The translations under genes were made by a program, and so were the position numbers. DNA of 18,625 nt from Myxococcales bacterium. GTDB lineage: Bacteria; Myxococcota_C; UBA6777. Below the pieces are notes generated by a model that did no database searches, was not told the DNA's origin, and saw only the letters and a list, made by a program, of their open reading frames with translations. The stretch spans positions 1-18,625 of the forward strand of contig JALTMC010000356.1 of the NCBI GenBank assembly GCA_027005175.1, read 5' to 3'. Below are positions 7,187 to 17,357 of the stretch, in pieces (within the stretch, counting starts at the first letter, position 1; the number at the start of each line of letters is the position of its first letter).

Positions 7187-9241
7187 ATGCTCCAAGAACT
7201 CTATGAGAAGATTCGTGAAGAAAAGGAGGAGCACCTATTCACCTTCTTTGATGGGCAGGCAAGAGAGAGTGGCAGGATTTACCTTCACGACCTCGCGAGA
7301 AGAGCAGATGCGATTTGTGGCGTTTTGTTTCGAGAGTACCAACTCAAGCCAGGAGATCGTGTGCTCCTCTGCTACCCTCCCACCCTTGAGTTTATTCCTG
7401 CACTGGTTGGTTGTATGTTTGGAGGCTTGATCCCAGTACCGGTCTATCCTCCAGCTCCGAACCGCTTTGCACAAGAGATAGAGAACCTCACAAAGCTCGC
7501 ACGAGGTTGTGGAGCAAGGGTAGTATTAACTGACCGACTCTACAACCGTCTTCGTGGGTTGGCAGGACTTCGTTCAACCTTCCAATCTTTCTTTGGGAGG
7601 GGAGCTACGGCAGGAAAAGAGTTAAGCTGGGTAGTCACAGACTCCATGCAAACAAGCCCAGAGAAACTTGTTCGCCACCTCCCCAAAGAGCACGACTTGG
7701 CATTTCTCCAATACACTTCTGGCTCAACCTCTCAACCCAAGGGAGTGCGAATAACCTGGGCCAATCTAAAGCACCAGTTGTCTTTCAATCGCACCGCACT
7801 AGACCTAGGACCAAAGAGTCGTGCTGTCTTTTGGGTGCCTCAGTATCACGACCTGGGCTTGATCAGTGGAATTCTCAGTGCTCTCTCCGGCAATGGCTGG
7901 CGAGGAATGCTGTCACCGCTCTCTTTTCTTAAACGACCTGCAGTTTGGTTTGAAGTCATGGATCAGGTCAAAGCAACCCACACTGCCGCTCCCGACTTCG
8001 CTTATGCGCTGGCCGTGAGAAAGACAACACCAAAGCAGAGAGCAGGCTGGGATTTGTCCAGTCTGCGTGTTGTAATGAATGCTGCGGAGCCTGTGCGAGC
8101 AGAAACAACCCACGCTTTTCTCAATGCGTTTGCCTCCAGTGGACTTCAACCCGAAGCCTGGTGCCCTGCTTATGGGCTTGCAGAGCATACAGTTGGAGTC
8201 ACCGTATGTGGTGGTCAGATCCACACATTTGATCGGGAAAAACTGGAAAAGGACGGAGAGGCTCGACAAGGTAATGGAGCACAGGATATCACTCTGGTCA
8301 GTTGTGGAAAGATCCCCGTTGACATCCGTGTGAAGGTAGTAGATCCAAACGCAAACGAAGAGCTACCGGAGGGTCGAGTGGGTGAGATCTGGGTGGACTC
8401 TCCCAGCAAAGCGGATGGATATTGGGGCCTTGAAGCTCGGAGTGATGCTGTATTCAAGGCCCGCCTTCCTGGGGAAGAGGGTGGCTTCCTTCGAAGCGGA
8501 GATCTCGGTTTCTTGTACCGAGGAGAGCTCTTTGTCAGCGGTCGCCTCAAGGACATGTTGATCATCGGAGGGCGCAATATTTACCCCAGCGACATCGAAG
8601 ACAGTATTCGCTCCTGCCATACCATGATTCGTCCAGGAGGAGTTGTGGCATTTTCGCTCGCCAAAAACACAGAAGAACCAGAGCGTCTTGGTGTGTTGGT
8701 GGAGGTAAAATCCAAGCGCATCTCAGCCAAAGACGCGCAAGAGGTGACCCAAGCCATACGCCGTCAGGTTCTTCACGCGAACCAACTTCGATGTGCGACC
8801 ATTGCCATTGGAGCACCTGGTGCTGTTCTCAAAACAACAAGTGGAAAGATACGCAGACGTGCGTGCCATAAAGCACTTCTTGATGGCACCTTAAAGCTCC
8901 TTCATATCGAAAGGTCCAAGGTTAAAGAGCCTTTGCTCTCACCTGAATTTGCCTCCGAACCCAAAGAGGTAGAGAGTGAGCAAGTCAGGGTTTTACAGGA
9001 GAGCGAGTCTCATCCAGATGCCAGAGTCTTCGAAAACCTCTTACGCACGGTGATAGCCGATCTATTGAGAATCCCTCCTTCAGATATCGCACTTGATGTG
9101 CCTTTGATGGAGCAGGGCATCAGCTCCATCCAGACCGTAGAACTCATTGAGCGAGCGGAAGCCGCGTTAAAGTATCCTCTTTCACCTTCGTTGGCCTTCG
9201 ACTACCCTACCATTCGAACCCTCGCCGAGTATCTCGCCAAG
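7187..9241 (+). other. FAAL and first acyl-carrier domains of the synthase
   Basis: The ligase shows [11 protein letters not shown] (176-186, P-loop), [11 protein letters not shown], the SGDLGF and [14 protein letters not shown] stretch (G462-N464) and SGK with Lys554. The sequence between the YWG and FLRSGDLGF motifs has the character of fatty acyl-AMP ligases rather than CoA ligases, so the acyl chain should go to the carrier, not CoA. The carrier domain has Ser647 in GISSIQ; the Asp that usually precedes the phosphopantetheinylated Ser (DSL) is Ser here. Confidence 0.9.
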
Positions 9242-12200
9242 GATAACGAAAACGATGCGAGTGAGACCCCACACGTAGAGCGTTTGAGCGCAACATCATT
9301 AAGCCACCAAGCTGTCACCCAAGAACCCATCGCTGTGCTCGGTATCGGATGTCGATTTCCTGGAGGGGTGGTAGACACAGAATCCTTTTGGCGTGTCTTG
9401 GTTGAGGGACGCGACACCATTACAGAAGTGCCACCAGAACGATGGGATGTTGATGCCTGGTACGATCCAGATCCAAAAGCGCTGGGGAAGATGTATACTC
9501 GCTGGGGAGGGTTTGTTGACAACATCGACACCTTTGACCCTCTATTCTTTGGCATCTCACCAGCGGAAGCTCCTAGCATCTCTCCCCAACAACGTCTGCT
9601 TCTGGAGAGTTCGTGGGAGGCGATCGAGCGAGCAGGCCTCACACTCACTTCGCTCAAAGGTAGTGATACAGGCGTGTATATGGGGCTGACAAGCCATGAT
9701 TACCTGGCCCATGCGCTCCGGGACGCCGCCGCCATCAACAGATATTCTGTTTTGGGTTCAGCGCACAGCTCGGTTGTAGGACGGCTCTCCTATTGGCTGG
9801 GACTCAAAGGCCCCAACATGCCTGTCGATACGGCGTGTTCATCATCTCTAGCTGCGATCCATCTGGCGACCCAGGCCATTCGTGCAGGAGAGTGTTCGAT
9901 GGCGCTGGCGGGTGGTGTCAATACCATCTTAGCACCGGAAGGAAGCGTTTATTTTAGCCGACTCCAGGCGATGAGTCCGACAGGACGATGCCATAGCTTC
10001 TCTGTTGATGCTGATGGCTATGTTCGCTCCGAAGGCTGCGGAGTCATCTTGCTCAAACGCTTATCAGAAGCACAGCGTGATGGAGACCCGATTCTAGCCG
10101 TGATTCGAGGAACTGCAGTCAACCAAGATGGCTGTTCCAATGGTCTGACAGCCCCCAACGGCCTCAGCCAACAAGAAGTCATCCGCGCTGCTCTGCAAAA
10201 TGGAGGGATCGAGCCAACCTCGATCTCCTACATCGAGTGCCATGGCACAGGTACTTCCTTGGGCGACCCTGTCGAAGTACAAGCATTGGCAGCAGTGTAT
10301 AACCGGGATAAAAAAACTCCTCTACACATCGGCTCGGTAAAAACAAACTTCGGTCATACGGAAGGAGCCGCAGGAGTCGCAGGATTGCTCAAGGCCATCC
10401 TCTCTCTACAATATGACTGGCTTCCGGCCAATCTACACTTTTCCGAACCCAACCCTCACATTCCCTGGGATCATCTAGCTGTGAATGTGGTCTCCAAGGG
10501 ACAAGCTTGGCCCCCCACCAGCACACCACGCCGAGCGGGAGTTAGCTCTTTTGGATTTTCCGGAACCAACGCCCATGTGATTGTGGAAGAAGCCCCCTCT
10601 CCTTCAAGTTGGAAGGAAAAAGGAGAGACAACGCCCATCTCCACAGCACCTCTACCCTCTTTGCTCCTGCTCTCAGGTCAAAGCCAAGAGGCTTTGCAAG
10701 CTCATATCCAACAATATGCTGCATTCATCGAAGAACACGAGGAGCTTCCTCTTGAAGATATCTGCCACAGCCTTGCGAATCATCGAACACACTTCCACTA
10801 TCGATTCTCACTTCTTGGTGAGAATCGCAAAGACCTTGTTCAAGCACTGAAAAAATCAACACAAAAAGGAAGTGTGTCACGAGAGCGACAGACGTTAGCA
10901 GGGCATGAGAAACCACGAATCGTCTTTGTGTACCCTGGACAAGGCTCCCAATGGCTCGGCATGGGTCGTGATCTTCTCCACGATTCTAAGGTTTTTCGCG
11001 ATACACTGAGTCGGTGCGATACGGCGATTCGCAAAGAAGCTGGGTTTTCCATCCTGTCCGAGTTAATGGCCTCCCCCGAAAACGCAAGGTTCGAACAGAG
11101 CGAAGTGACCCAACCCCTACTGTTCTCTATGGCTCTTGGTCTGACAGCCGTCTGGCATGACTTTGGAGTCGAACCCGATGTTGTGGTCGGCCACAGCCAA
11201 GGAGAAGTCGCCGCAGCCTATATCGCTGGGGCTCTGAGTCTCCAAGATGCTGTCGCTATTGTTTGCCGTCGCAGCCGTCTTTTGAAACAACTAATAGGAC
11301 GAGGAGGGATGGCGTTGATCGAAGGAAGCGTTACCGAAATACAGGAGCGCCTCTCACAACAGCCTTATCAGAACAAACTCCATATTGCAGCGATAAACAG
11401 CCCTACATCCACGGTAATATCGGGGGAAAGAGCAGCTCTTAAGGCTCTCCTGGAAGAGCTTAAACAAGAGAGTATATTTGCTCGTCGTGTCTCTGTGGAT
11501 TACGCCTCTCACAGCCCAGAGGTAGAGAAGATCAAAGATGCTTTACTTGAAAAGCTCGCAACCGTTGAGGGAAGAGAAAATACAACCGAGTGGTTGTCAA
11601 CCGTCACAGGGAAGGCTCTCGCTGGTCATGGGTTGAATGCCGACTATTGGTACAAGAACCTACGCCAGACCGTGCGCTTTGATGAAGTCATCAAACATTT
11701 ATGGGATTCGGGTCCTTCCGTGATGATAGAACTGAGCCCTCACCCTCTTCTTACGCTTGCAATGGAAGAGGTTCGCCAGTCCGTCGATGGCAAGGGAGGA
11801 GTCGTCTACTCCCTAAAGAGAGAGAGACCCTCCTTCTCTTCACTCTATCACTCCTTGGGAGAGATCTTTTGCCACGGTCTTCAGGCCGATTGGAGGAAGG
11901 CACTTCCAGGTCGCTTTGTAGCTCTCCCAACCTATCCTTTTCAAAGACAACGCTACTGGCTGGAGCATCGAGCCGCACAAACAGACGCTCCCTCCATGGG
12001 TCTAACACTGTCAAAACATCCGCTATTAGGGGCGCAAACGTCACTGAGTGAAGGAGGAGTCCTCTTCACAAGTAGGCTCTCCTTGAAGGAGCAAGCTTGG
12101 CTGTCTGACCACCAAGTCTTCGAAACCGTACTCTTCCCAGGAACGGGTTTTCTGGAGCTGGCCTGGGCTGCGGGGCTAGCTGTAGGTACAACTCATGTAG

Positions 12201-15200
12201 CCGAACTAACGATTGCAACTCCCATGGCCTTGCCTACCGAGGGAGCACTTCAACTTCAAATCCGCGTTGGGCTCCCCGATCCGTCAGGACAACGAGAGTT
12301 TCTGCTCTTTAGTCGCCCCGAAAGCTCCTCTCTGGATGCGCCCTGGCAAAACCATGCCAGTGGATATTTACAGGCAAAAATTTCAACTCCATCACAAAAA
12401 GAAGACCTGCAATGGCCGCCCTGCGGTGCTCATTCGGTAGAGTTGACGGATCTCTATCAACACCTTGCACAGTTCGGATTAAGTTACCACCGTGCCTTTC
12501 AGGGACTTCGAGAGCTTTGGCGAGTTAAGGATGTGCTTTGGGCAAAAGTAGAGTTGCCAGAAGGGGAGAGCATATCCGCAAAACACTTTGGCCTGCATCC
12601 AGCCCTTTTGGATGCAACCTTACATTCCCTGGCTGCCATCTCACTCGAAAAAAACGAGGGAGAAGTTCTTTTGCCCTTTGCCTGGCGGGGAGCACAACTC
12701 CGGGCTACGGGAGCCAAGAGCTTGTACGCACGTCTCTTTCTCAAAGACACACAGAGCGCTCAACTGACCCTCTTTGAGGAACCAGGCTTTGTTTTAGGAC
12801 AGATCGAGGAGCTCTCTTTACGATCGACGTCGATAGAACAGTTACAACAAACTACAAAAAAGGAAGTCGAACATCTTTATCAGACACAGTGGAAAGCGAT
12901 CTCATGGAAGCGAGAGAGTTGGAACCCTGAACGTTGCGTTGTGCTTGGAGAAGGTCCACTCTCCAAGCATTTGGGTTTACGTTGTTTTGGCGATCTCTCT
13001 GGACTGCTGACCTATTTGGACGAATGTGAGGAGATCCCTGCACAAATTATGATGGATGCGACTTCGAGGGGAAGCGATGACGTTCTGCTCGAAACACAAC
13101 AAAGCTGTGAAGTTGCGCTTTGCCAGATACAGGCATTGTTGAGAGAGAAGCGTCTCTCCCAAAGCGAACTGATCTGGGTGACTCAACGTGCGATTGCGAC
13201 GAGTTCAGACGACTTCGTCTCCTCTCTCGCCCATGCTTCTCTTTGGGGATTGCTACGTAGTGCTCACAGTGAATACCCCACACGAAAGATCCGACTGCTT
13301 GATACCGACGGGTGGGAGGAAAATGAATTTTTGCGGCGAGCGATCAGTGCCAGCGATGAGCCTGAATGTGTGTTGCGAGGGAAAAGAATCTTGGCTCCAA
13401 GGCTTGTGTCCATTCACAAGAAGGTCAACCTCCTTGAACCTGCCAAAGACACATCAGACTGGTGTTTAGAGGTTGGTTCAAACGGTACACTGGCAGGCTT
13501 GCAGATTAAAAGAAGCCAGGAGGCATTGCGACCATTGGGAGCGAACGAAGTCCGCATCAAGGTACGAGCCCTGGGTCTCAATTTTCTCGATGTTGTAAGG
13601 ACTTTGGATATGCTTTCGCTCTCCGATAGACCCTTCCTGGCTGAAGCAAGCGGGATTGTGTCTGAAGTCGGTGAAAGTGTCCGAGAGTTACAGGTTGGTG
13701 ACCGGGTTATGGGCCTTTTGCATACTTCCGGTGGACCTATCGCCATCAGCGATGAATTCCTCCTTACCAAGCTGCCCCAAGGATTTTCTTTTGTACAAGC
13801 AGCAACAATTCCGGTGAATTTTCTCACCGCATACTATGCCTTACTCGATCTGGGCAGACTTCAAAAAGGCGAGAATGTCTTAATACACGCAGCCACTGGA
13901 GGAACAGGTATGGCGGCGGTCCAGCTTGCACGCCATGTGGGAGCTGAAGTTTTTGCCACAGCCAGCCCCAGCAAGTGGCTTGTGCTGAAAGAGCAGGGTT
14001 TTGATGACACTCATATTGCCTCTTCCCGGGATCTGGAATTTGAACCCACCTTTCTCACACATAGCGAAGGCTCTGGGGTTGATGTGGTGCTCAACAGTCT
14101 GACCCACAAGTTTGTGGATGCCTCTTTGAGATTACTGCCTCTTGGTGGCCGTTTCCTGGAGATGGGCAAGATCGATATTCGCGATCCTGAGCAGGTCATA
14201 AAGGACCATCCCGGTGTTATATACCGAAGTCTGGATCTCATGAGTGCAGGCCCTGAGCGGATCAGGGAGATGTTTCAGGAGCTAGTCAAACTCTTCGAGT
14301 CAGGGGCACTGACGCCTCTTCCGCACAATGCCTACGACTTGCGCCAGGCCCCTTCGGCTTTTCGTTTCATGGCCAATGCCCAACACACAGGTAAAGTTGT
14401 TTTACTTCTCCCCCCAGAGCAGCGAAGCGATGGAACAATTTTACTCACGGGAGGAACAGGGGAGTTGGGAAGCCTAGTGAGTCGCCATCTCGCTCGAAAA
14501 CACGGATGGAAGCATCTGGTCCTGACCTCACGACGAGGAATGGAAGCACCAGGGGTCGCTGAATTGAAGGCCGAGCTTGAAGAACTCGGTGTTTCTGTCA
14601 CGATCGCCGCCTGTGATGTGACGGATCTCCGTTCATTGAGCAAGGTACTGGACGCTATCCCAAACGAAGCTCCTCTGCGAGGTGTCATTCATTGTTCCGG
14701 TGTCCTCGAAGATGCCTCCTTGATGACGCAATCATCCGAATCGCTTGCCAACGCATTGGCTCCCAAGATCAGAGGGGCCTGGAATCTCCACAAACTCACT
14801 CAACAGAGTGAGCTTGATTTCTTTATTTTGTTTTCTTCGATCGCTGGAGTTTTTGGTTCTCCAGGACAAAGTAACTACGCCGCCGCCAATACTTTTTTGG
14901 ATGCCTTCGCCGCCCATCGCCGAAAACAGGGATTGGCCGGACAAAGCTTGGCCTGGGGACTGTGGGAGCAACAAGGCACAGGGATGACTGCACATCTCTC
15001 TGCTGCGAAACTCATACAAATGGAAAAGCAAGGCATTTGTACATTGAGCCATAAACAAGGTTTAACCTTACTCGATGCAGCAATCGCTCGCCCTGAAACT
15101 CTCCTTCTTCCGGCACACTTGAAGCCCTCCATACTTTCTCTTAAGTTCCCAGCACTCTTGCAGGAATGGAGAAACAAACCCTCCCTACGACAAACATCGA

Positions 15201-16855
15201 TGTATGATACTCCGACAACAACAGAATCCATACGAAGCCAACTTTCTGCAATGCCTGCCAAGGAACAAACGAATGCCCTGTTGGAGCTGGTTCGTTCGGA
15301 AGCTTCATCCGTGCTTGCACTCACGGGGCCGAGCAGCATCCCATCGGAGCGTCCGCTTCAAGAGCTCGGCTTAGACTCGCTGATGGCAGTGGAGCTGCGT
15401 AATCGTTTGGCTCAGCACATTCAACTGGAGTTGTCTCCCACCTTGGCCTTTGATTATCCAACACCATCAGCAATTGCAGTTCATCTCTCCCAAACGCTGA
15501 AAGACACATTCTCCGGAGTGAAAGCAGCCATCTCAGAAAAAGAATCCCAACCCAGAGAGTTGAACAAAGCAACACACTCCTCTCTCCCCCCCCTCCCCAA
15601 GACCTCGACAATGCAGCAAACTTTTGCTCGTCAGGCCCAGAGGCTACCGAGGGCGAGTTGGAACTTCTATGCCTTCGAACTGACAGGTCCACTCCAGCCA
15701 CAGACTTTGAGTGTTGCCCTACAAGCTGTTATGCATGAGCATATCGGTTTACGTACTGTAGCGGTGGAGGGACAAGCCATGGTGCAAGACAACATCCCAG
15801 AGGGCCTCTTCACAGATGTCCTCAACCCCACCAAGGTGTTACGCTCCGCACTCTTGGATGTCTTTGCATGGGAAGCAACGAACGAAAAGTCTCTCGAGGT
15901 TTCGCCGATTCACTGGAAACTCCTAGAAATCGATCCGGCGACACATATCTTGCTGATATGGATCCATCACATTGGCTATGACGGCCTAAGTCTCCCCAAG
16001 ATATTCCAGTCGATTCAGCGCGAGTTACTCTTGCAAAGCTTCGGAATTCCTGGCCCTTCATACCCGAATGTTCAAGCCCACATGGAGCTTCCTCAAAAAG
16101 AGAATTCCTACCTTCCGTCACCTGCTGCAGAGCAGGACCGTCAATACTGGCAGAACGTGATGGCCACTGTACCTCCTGAATCCCCCTACGATGCGACGCA
16201 ACCAACAAACTACCTCTCCGAATTTAGGCTGGGTCCCCTCTCACAGCTCCAACAAGCAGCAGTTCGAAACCAATGCACCCCCAGCAATCTCTTGTTGTGG
16301 GCCTTTGCGATGGCTGCGATGGAGTTCCTCAAAACAGAGGTCCTCCCTGTTGGAATGGTAGTCAATCTGCGCCCCTTTTATGACATCGGAGATGCGAGTC
16401 CATGTGCGATTAATACAATCCCTGTCTTGGTCGCACGAGAACACTCTTTGCAGAAGGTTGCCCAACAAACAGCCACTGCACTCAAACACGCACGCCTGCC
16501 CTCTGAACAAATTCAACACCTCACCCCACATAAAAAGCCTCCCGCCCGCTATTGTTTCCCAGTGATGTTTCACTCCTACCTGAATCTGGAAGAAGACTTG
16601 AATCGGCCCAAAAAAGCAGAGCACAGACCTTCACTACCCATTCAAATGTGCCGTATTCCAACAGAACAATTCGATGTCTTTCGCCCCTACATGCTTTCAG
16701 GTTTTGTGAAAGAACGAAACAAGGAGCTATTTTTCGATGGTCGTTACCAACCTTCATCACTCCATAAAGGCGAAATGTCTCAGATACCTGTATTGATGCA
16801 ACGGTATCTCCAACACATCGAAGCCCCCTTCTCAAGGAGCAGGCCAACATCTTAA
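7187..16855 (+). CDS. Single-chain FAAL-ACP-KS-AT-DH-ER-KR-ACP-condensation lipid/polyketide synthase
   Basis: A 3222-residue cytosolic megasynthase. Domains in order: fatty acyl-AMP ligase (1-580), acyl carrier (612-685), ketosynthase (713-1137), acyltransferase (1244-1540), dehydratase (1611-1881), structural ketoreductase half (about 1895-2090), enoylreductase (2095-2410), ketoreductase (2413-2600), acyl carrier (2693-2770), condensation-type acyltransferase (2815-3222). All main catalytic residues are visible. Prediction: the ligase adenylates a free fatty acid and loads the first carrier; the ketosynthase extends it with a (probably methylmalonyl) unit; KR, DH and ER reduce the beta-carbon fully; the C-terminal domain transfers the chain to an alcohol or amine. 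Whether one or several rounds occur is unknown; order KS-AT-DH-ER-KR-ACP matches the iterative mycobacterial Mas. No thioesterase is present. It heads an operon with the genes at 16914, 17354 and 18579. Confidence 0.95.
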   Translation: MLQELYEKIREEKEEHLFTFFDGQARESGRIYLHDLARRADAICGVLFREYQLKPGDRVLLCYPPTLEFIPALVGCMFGGLIPVPVYPPAPNRFAQEIENLTKLARGCGARVVLTDRLYNRLRGLAGLRSTFQSFFGRGATAGKELSWVVTDSMQTSPEKLVRHLPKEHDLAFLQYTSGSTSQPKGVRITWANLKHQLSFNRTALDLGPKSRAVFWVPQYHDLGLISGILSALSGNGWRGMLSPLSFLKRPAVWFEVMDQVKATHTAAPDFAYALAVRKTTPKQRAGWDLSSLRVVMNAAEPVRAETTHAFLNAFASSGLQPEAWCPAYGLAEHTVGVTVCGGQIHTFDREKLEKDGEARQGNGAQDITLVSCGKIPVDIRVKVVDPNANEELPEGRVGEIWVDSPSKADGYWGLEARSDAVFKARLPGEEGGFLRSGDLGFLYRGELFVSGRLKDMLIIGGRNIYPSDIEDSIRSCHTMIRPGGVVAFSLAKNTEEPERLGVLVEVKSKRISAKDAQEVTQAIRRQVLHANQLRCATIAIGAPGAVLKTTSGKIRRRACHKALLDGTLKLLHIERSKVKEPLLSPEFASEPKEVESEQVRVLQESESHPDARVFENLLRTVIADLLRIPPSDIALDVPLMEQGISSIQTVELIERAEAALKYPLSPSLAFDYPTIRTLAEYLAKDNENDASETPHVERLSATSLSHQAVTQEPIAVLGIGCRFPGGVVDTESFWRVLVEGRDTITEVPPERWDVDAWYDPDPKALGKMYTRWGGFVDNIDTFDPLFFGISPAEAPSISPQQRLLLESSWEAIERAGLTLTSLKGSDTGVYMGLTSHDYLAHALRDAAAINRYSVLGSAHSSVVGRLSYWLGLKGPNMPVDTACSSSLAAIHLATQAIRAGECSMALAGGVNTILAPEGSVYFSRLQAMSPTGRCHSFSVDADGYVRSEGCGVILLKRLSEAQRDGDPILAVIRGTAVNQDGCSNGLTAPNGLSQQEVIRAALQNGGIEPTSISYIECHGTGTSLGDPVEVQALAAVYNRDKKTPLHIGSVKTNFGHTEGAAGVAGLLKAILSLQYDWLPANLHFSEPNPHIPWDHLAVNVVSKGQAWPPTSTPRRAGVSSFGFSGTNAHVIVEEAPSPSSWKEKGETTPISTAPLPSLLLLSGQSQEALQAHIQQYAAFIEEHEELPLEDICHSLANHRTHFHYRFSLLGENRKDLVQALKKSTQKGSVSRERQTLAGHEKPRIVFVYPGQGSQWLGMGRDLLHDSKVFRDTLSRCDTAIRKEAGFSILSELMASPENARFEQSEVTQPLLFSMALGLTAVWHDFGVEPDVVVGHSQGEVAAAYIAGALSLQDAVAIVCRRSRLLKQLIGRGGMALIEGSVTEIQERLSQQPYQNKLHIAAINSPTSTVISGERAALKALLEELKQESIFARRVSVDYASHSPEVEKIKDALLEKLATVEGRENTTEWLSTVTGKALAGHGLNADYWYKNLRQTVRFDEVIKHLWDSGPSVMIELSPHPLLTLAMEEVRQSVDGKGGVVYSLKRERPSFSSLYHSLGEIFCHGLQADWRKALPGRFVALPTYPFQRQRYWLEHRAAQTDAPSMGLTLSKHPLLGAQTSLSEGGVLFTSRLSLKEQAWLSDHQVFETVLFPGTGFLELAWAAGLAVGTTHVAELTIATPMALPTEGALQLQIRVGLPDPSGQREFLLFSRPESSSLDAPWQNHASGYLQAKISTPSQKEDLQWPPCGAHSVELTDLYQHLAQFGLSYHRAFQGLRELWRVKDVLWAKVELPEGESISAKHFGLHPALLDATLHSLAAISLEKNEGEVLLPFAWRGAQLRATGAKSLYARLFLKDTQSAQLTLFEEPGFVLGQIEELSLRSTSIEQLQQTTKKEVEHLYQTQWKAISWKRESWNPERCVVLGEGPLSKHLGLRCFGDLSGLLTYLDECEEIPAQIMMDATSRGSDDVLLETQQSCEVALCQIQALLREKRLSQSELIWVTQRAIATSSDDFVSSLAHASLWGLLRSAHSEYPTRKIRLLDTDGWEENEFLRRAISASDEPECVLRGKRILAPRLVSIHKKVNLLEPAKDTSDWCLEVGSNGTLAGLQIKRSQEALRPLGANEVRIKVRALGLNFLDVVRTLDMLSLSDRPFLAEASGIVSEVGESVRELQVGDRVMGLLHTSGGPIAISDEFLLTKLPQGFSFVQAATIPVNFLTAYYALLDLGRLQKGENVLIHAATGGTGMAAVQLARHVGAEVFATASPSKWLVLKEQGFDDTHIASSRDLEFEPTFLTHSEGSGVDVVLNSLTHKFVDASLRLLPLGGRFLEMGKIDIRDPEQVIKDHPGVIYRSLDLMSAGPERIREMFQELVKLFESGALTPLPHNAYDLRQAPSAFRFMANAQHTGKVVLLLPPEQRSDGTILLTGGTGELGSLVSRHLARKHGWKHLVLTSRRGMEAPGVAELKAELEELGVSVTIAACDVTDLRSLSKVLDAIPNEAPLRGVIHCSGVLEDASLMTQSSESLANALAPKIRGAWNLHKLTQQSELDFFILFSSIAGVFGSPGQSNYAAANTFLDAFAAHRRKQGLAGQSLAWGLWEQQGTGMTAHLSAAKLIQMEKQGICTLSHKQGLTLLDAAIARPETLLLPAHLKPSILSLKFPALLQEWRNKPSLRQTSMYDTPTTTESIRSQLSAMPAKEQTNALLELVRSEASSVLALTGPSSIPSERPLQELGLDSLMAVELRNRLAQHIQLELSPTLAFDYPTPSAIAVHLSQTLKDTFSGVKAAISEKESQPRELNKATHSSLPPLPKTSTMQQTFARQAQRLPRASWNFYAFELTGPLQPQTLSVALQAVMHEHIGLRTVAVEGQAMVQDNIPEGLFTDVLNPTKVLRSALLDVFAWEATNEKSLEVSPIHWKLLEIDPATHILLIWIHHIGYDGLSLPKIFQSIQRELLLQSFGIPGPSYPNVQAHMELPQKENSYLPSPAAEQDRQYWQNVMATVPPESPYDATQPTNYLSEFRLGPLSQLQQAAVRNQCTPSNLLLWAFAMAAMEFLKTEVLPVGMVVNLRPFYDIGDASPCAINTIPVLVAREHSLQKVAQQTATALKHARLPSEQIQHLTPHKKPPARYCFPVMFHSYLNLEEDLNRPKKAEHRPSLPIQMCRIPTEQFDVFRPYMLSGFVKERNKELFFDGRYQPSSLHKGEMSQIPVLMQRYLQHIEAPFSRSRPTS
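9323..11806 (+). other. Ketosynthase and acyltransferase domains of the synthase
   Basis: The ketosynthase has Cys884 (DTACSSS), His1019 (ECHGTGT) and His1057 (NFGHTEG), a complete catalytic triad. The acyltransferase has GHSQGE with Ser1337 and YASH at 1439-1442. In actinobacterial and myxobacterial type I synthases GHSQGE plus YASH marks methylmalonyl-CoA, against HAFH for malonyl-CoA. The extender is therefore predicted to be methylmalonyl-CoA. Confidence 0.85.
12017..15496 (+). other. DH, structural KR, ER, KR and second carrier domains
   Basis: Dehydratase: His1642 (LSDHQVF) and Asp1809 ([10 protein letters not shown]) are present, but the Gly of HxxxGxxxxP is Glu. Enoylreductase: NADPH loop at 2234 ([15 protein letters not shown]); Leu occupies the position where a Tyr marks 2S methyl branches. 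Ketoreductase: TGGTGELG near 2420, Lys2527, Ser2551, Tyr2564, and LED at 2507-2509 resembling the LDD of B-type domains. Second carrier: Ser2731 in GLDSL. The set predicts full reduction of each added unit. Confidence 0.85.
15629..16852 (+). other. Terminal condensation/PapA-type acyltransferase domain
   Basis: About 400 residues with the NRPS condensation fold signature HHIGYDG (His2927, His2928, Asp2932, Gly2933) preceded by HIGLRT and followed by a normal C-terminal region. No adenylation or carrier domain follows, and no thioesterase is present. It most likely releases the acyl chain from the second carrier onto a free acceptor hydroxyl or amine, as PapA proteins do. The usual DFGWG motif of peptide-forming condensation domains was not found. 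Confidence 0.75.
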
Positions 16856-16908
16856 TTAACAACACAACTGGGAATCTCCAACACATCGAAACCCCCTTCT
16901 CAAGGAGC
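16806..16908 (+). repeat. Direct repeat pair (35 bp, 34/35 identical, offset 68 bp) at the PKS/cytidylyltransferase junction
   Basis: Copies at 16806-16840 and 16874-16908 begin ATCTCCAACACATCG and end CTCAAGGAGC. The first encodes part of the last residues of the synthase; the second lies between the genes and supplies the AAGGAG ribosome-binding site of the next gene. They differ at one base. Confidence 0.95.
16902..16907 (+). promoter_or_regulatory. Ribosome-binding site AAGGAG of the cytidylyltransferase
   Basis: AAGGAG six bases before the ATG at 16914 decides that start. It lies inside the second copy of the 35-bp repeat; the same AAGGAG occurs in the first copy (16834-16839) inside the synthase coding sequence, with no start codon following. 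Confidence 0.85.
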
Positions 16909-16913
16909 CTTGC

Positions 16914-17357
16914 ATGCAACAGCCCACCCCTCCTACAAATGGAACCAACAGAGAAGCTCATCGAATCGGATATGCGGCGGGAGTGTGGGACCTGTTGCAC
17001 GAGGGACACCTGAACCTGCTCCGACGTGCCCGAAGCATGTGTGATGAACTCGTCGTAGGGGTCTGTACAAAGAGCTATGCTACATCCTACAAAGAACCTC
17101 CCCACGACTCTGAAGCCAAACGCATACAGGCCATTCGCAACACGGGTCTCGCAGACCATATTCTACTTGTGGATGGTGAGCACACATCCGTTTACCGAAA
17201 GTACCAGATCACCCATATCTTCCATGGAGATGATTGGGAGCGAGAACTGTATATTCAGCATATGAATGCTCCATCGATCGCCGAGCGAAAGATCCGCGTG
17301 ATCCTCTTGCCTCATACTCCCGGGATCAACAGCAGTATGCTGCGAGCGCAATCATGA
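16914..17357 (+). CDS. Cytidylyltransferase-like protein (TagD/HldE-C nucleotidyltransferase family)
   Basis: A 147-residue single-domain protein of the HxGH nucleotidyltransferase superfamily. GYAAGVWDLLHEGHLNLLRRA carries HEGH at 29-32 (NTP-binding), HGDDWERE lies near 104, and TPGINSSMLR at 135-144 matches the RTxGISTT-type signature. Family members join CTP or ATP to glycerol 3-phosphate, phosphocholine/ethanolamine or heptose 1-phosphate. Length and motifs fit the cytidylyltransferase branch best, but the substrate cannot be read from sequence. Its start follows the synthase stop by 58 bp and its stop overlaps the next start (ATGA at 17354-17357), so it is cotranscribed with the synthase and translationally coupled to the transaldolase-like gene. 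Inferred role: nucleotide activation of a small phosphorylated acceptor for the acyl chain. Confidence 0.85.
   Translation: MQQPTPPTNGTNREAHRIGYAAGVWDLLHEGHLNLLRRARSMCDELVVGVCTKSYATSYKEPPHDSEAKRIQAIRNTGLADHILLVDGEHTSVYRKYQITHIFHGDDWERELYIQHMNAPSIAERKIRVILLPHTPGINSSMLRAQS

Noticed and set aside
16521-17159. 212-codon minus-strand frame across the PKS/cytidylyltransferase junction
   Set aside because: Antisense to two well-supported genes and spanning their junction; no recognisable motif.
17234-17353. Upstream extension of the transaldolase-like gene
   Set aside because: The extra 40 codons overlap the cytidylyltransferase coding sequence in another frame; the ATGA overlap at 17354 is the more natural coupled start.
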